Of a stretch of 5,085 bases of DNA, positions 4,933-5,085 are shown one piece after another. The position numbers and the translations under genes were made by a program. This stretch comes from Desulfuromonadaceae bacterium. GTDB lineage: Bacteria > Desulfobacterota > Desulfuromonadia > Desulfuromonadales > Geopsychrobacteraceae. The notes beneath the pieces were generated by a model, which was not told where the DNA came from, ran no database searches, and worked only from the letters and a program-made list of their open reading frames with translations. Each line of letters starts with the position of its first letter. The stretch's first letter is position 1. Location of the stretch: contig WTCI01000228.1 in NCBI GenBank assembly GCA_013138655.1, positions 1 through 5,085 of the forward strand, given 5' to 3'.

Positions 4933-5085
4933 ATGATGCCTTTAAATGATGGGGATGCCATGACAATGCGAAAGATGATCGGTAATCTCTTTGTGCGTTT
5001 TTCCAGTCTGTTGCTGCTGCTGTTGTTGCTGTCCGGATGTGTGGCAGGACAGGCGTCTTTCAGTAAAGGGAATCAGGCCCTTGAA
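4933..5085 (+). CDS. Lipoprotein N-terminus, probable outer-membrane secretin (GspD/PilQ/MshL type), cut by window end
   Basis: Only 51 codons are present. They encode a lipoprotein signal: basic residues Arg13, Lys14 and Arg22, eight consecutive leucines (26-33), then the lipobox LSGC with lipidated Cys36. The residue after the cysteine is Val, so transport to the outer membrane is expected. The mature part starts VAGQASFSKGNQALE, which resembles the first helix of a tetratricopeptide-like repeat. By position, directly after the P/C-like gene, the expected product is the secretin that forms the outer-membrane channel; lipidated secretins with a repeat-bearing N-terminal region occur in MshL-like and deltaproteobacterial systems (from memory). 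No secretin domain is visible inside the window, so a pilotin or another accessory lipoprotein cannot be excluded. The start is ambiguous between ATGs at 4933, 4936, 4960 and 4966. Confidence 0.6.
   Translation, partial: MMPLNDGDAMTMRKMIGNLFVRFSSLLLLLLLLSGCVAGQASFSKGNQALE

Overview
This window lies inside one plus-strand gene cluster for a type IV filament machine (type IV pilus / type II secretion superfamily). In order it holds: the C-terminal end of a GspF/PilC-like inner-membrane platform protein (1-294, cut by the window start), a complete GspE/PilB/MshE-type assembly ATPase (310-2028), a PilM-like cytoplasmic actin-fold protein (2033-2959), a PilN-like (3114-3662) and a PilO-like (3662-4243) bitopic protein, a GspC/PilP-like bitopic protein (4240-4920), and the first 51 codons of a lipoprotein that is most likely the outer-membrane secretin (4933 to the window end). 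No RNA gene, CRISPR array or transposase gene was found, and no minus-strand frame is convincing.

The gene set suggests a Gram-negative host, because it has a lipoprotein signal and the M-N-O-P alignment complex that links an inner-membrane motor to an outer-membrane secretin. Moderate GC, the gene order F-E-M-N-O-P-secretin, the residue style of the proteins and the GGGGACTGTCCCC repeats together remind me of Desulfuromonadales (Geobacter/Pelobacter/Desulfuromonas relatives). That assignment is from memory and was not tested by any search.

The proteins would work as one machine. The ATPase, held by the F-type platform protein, drives polymerisation of pilins or pseudopilins encoded elsewhere. 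PilM sits on the cytoplasmic side and grips the N-terminal tail of PilN. PilN and PilO pair through coiled coils and ferredoxin-like domains in the periplasm. The P/C-like protein reaches through a Pro/Lys-rich linker to the secretin. The gene set alone does not decide between secretion (T2SS) and pilus (MSHA-like) function: the ATPase has an MshE-like N-terminal domain, the platform is PilM/N/O-like, and the fourth alignment protein has the membrane topology of GspC rather than a PilP lipoprotein.

Genes are packed tightly, with gaps of 15, 4 and 12 bases and overlaps of 1 and 4 bases. The one exception is 2960-3113 between pilM-like and pilN-like. That gap is almost exactly filled by a non-coding element with imperfect 18-bp terminal inverted repeats (2958-2975 and 3092-3109) around a cluster of GGGG(A/G)CTGTCCCC palindromes. 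It looks like a MITE/REP-type insertion that splits the operon and leaves the pilN-like gene without a clear ribosome binding site. This is the most unusual item in the window. The other genes look like ordinary members of their families, with some degenerate motifs noted below.
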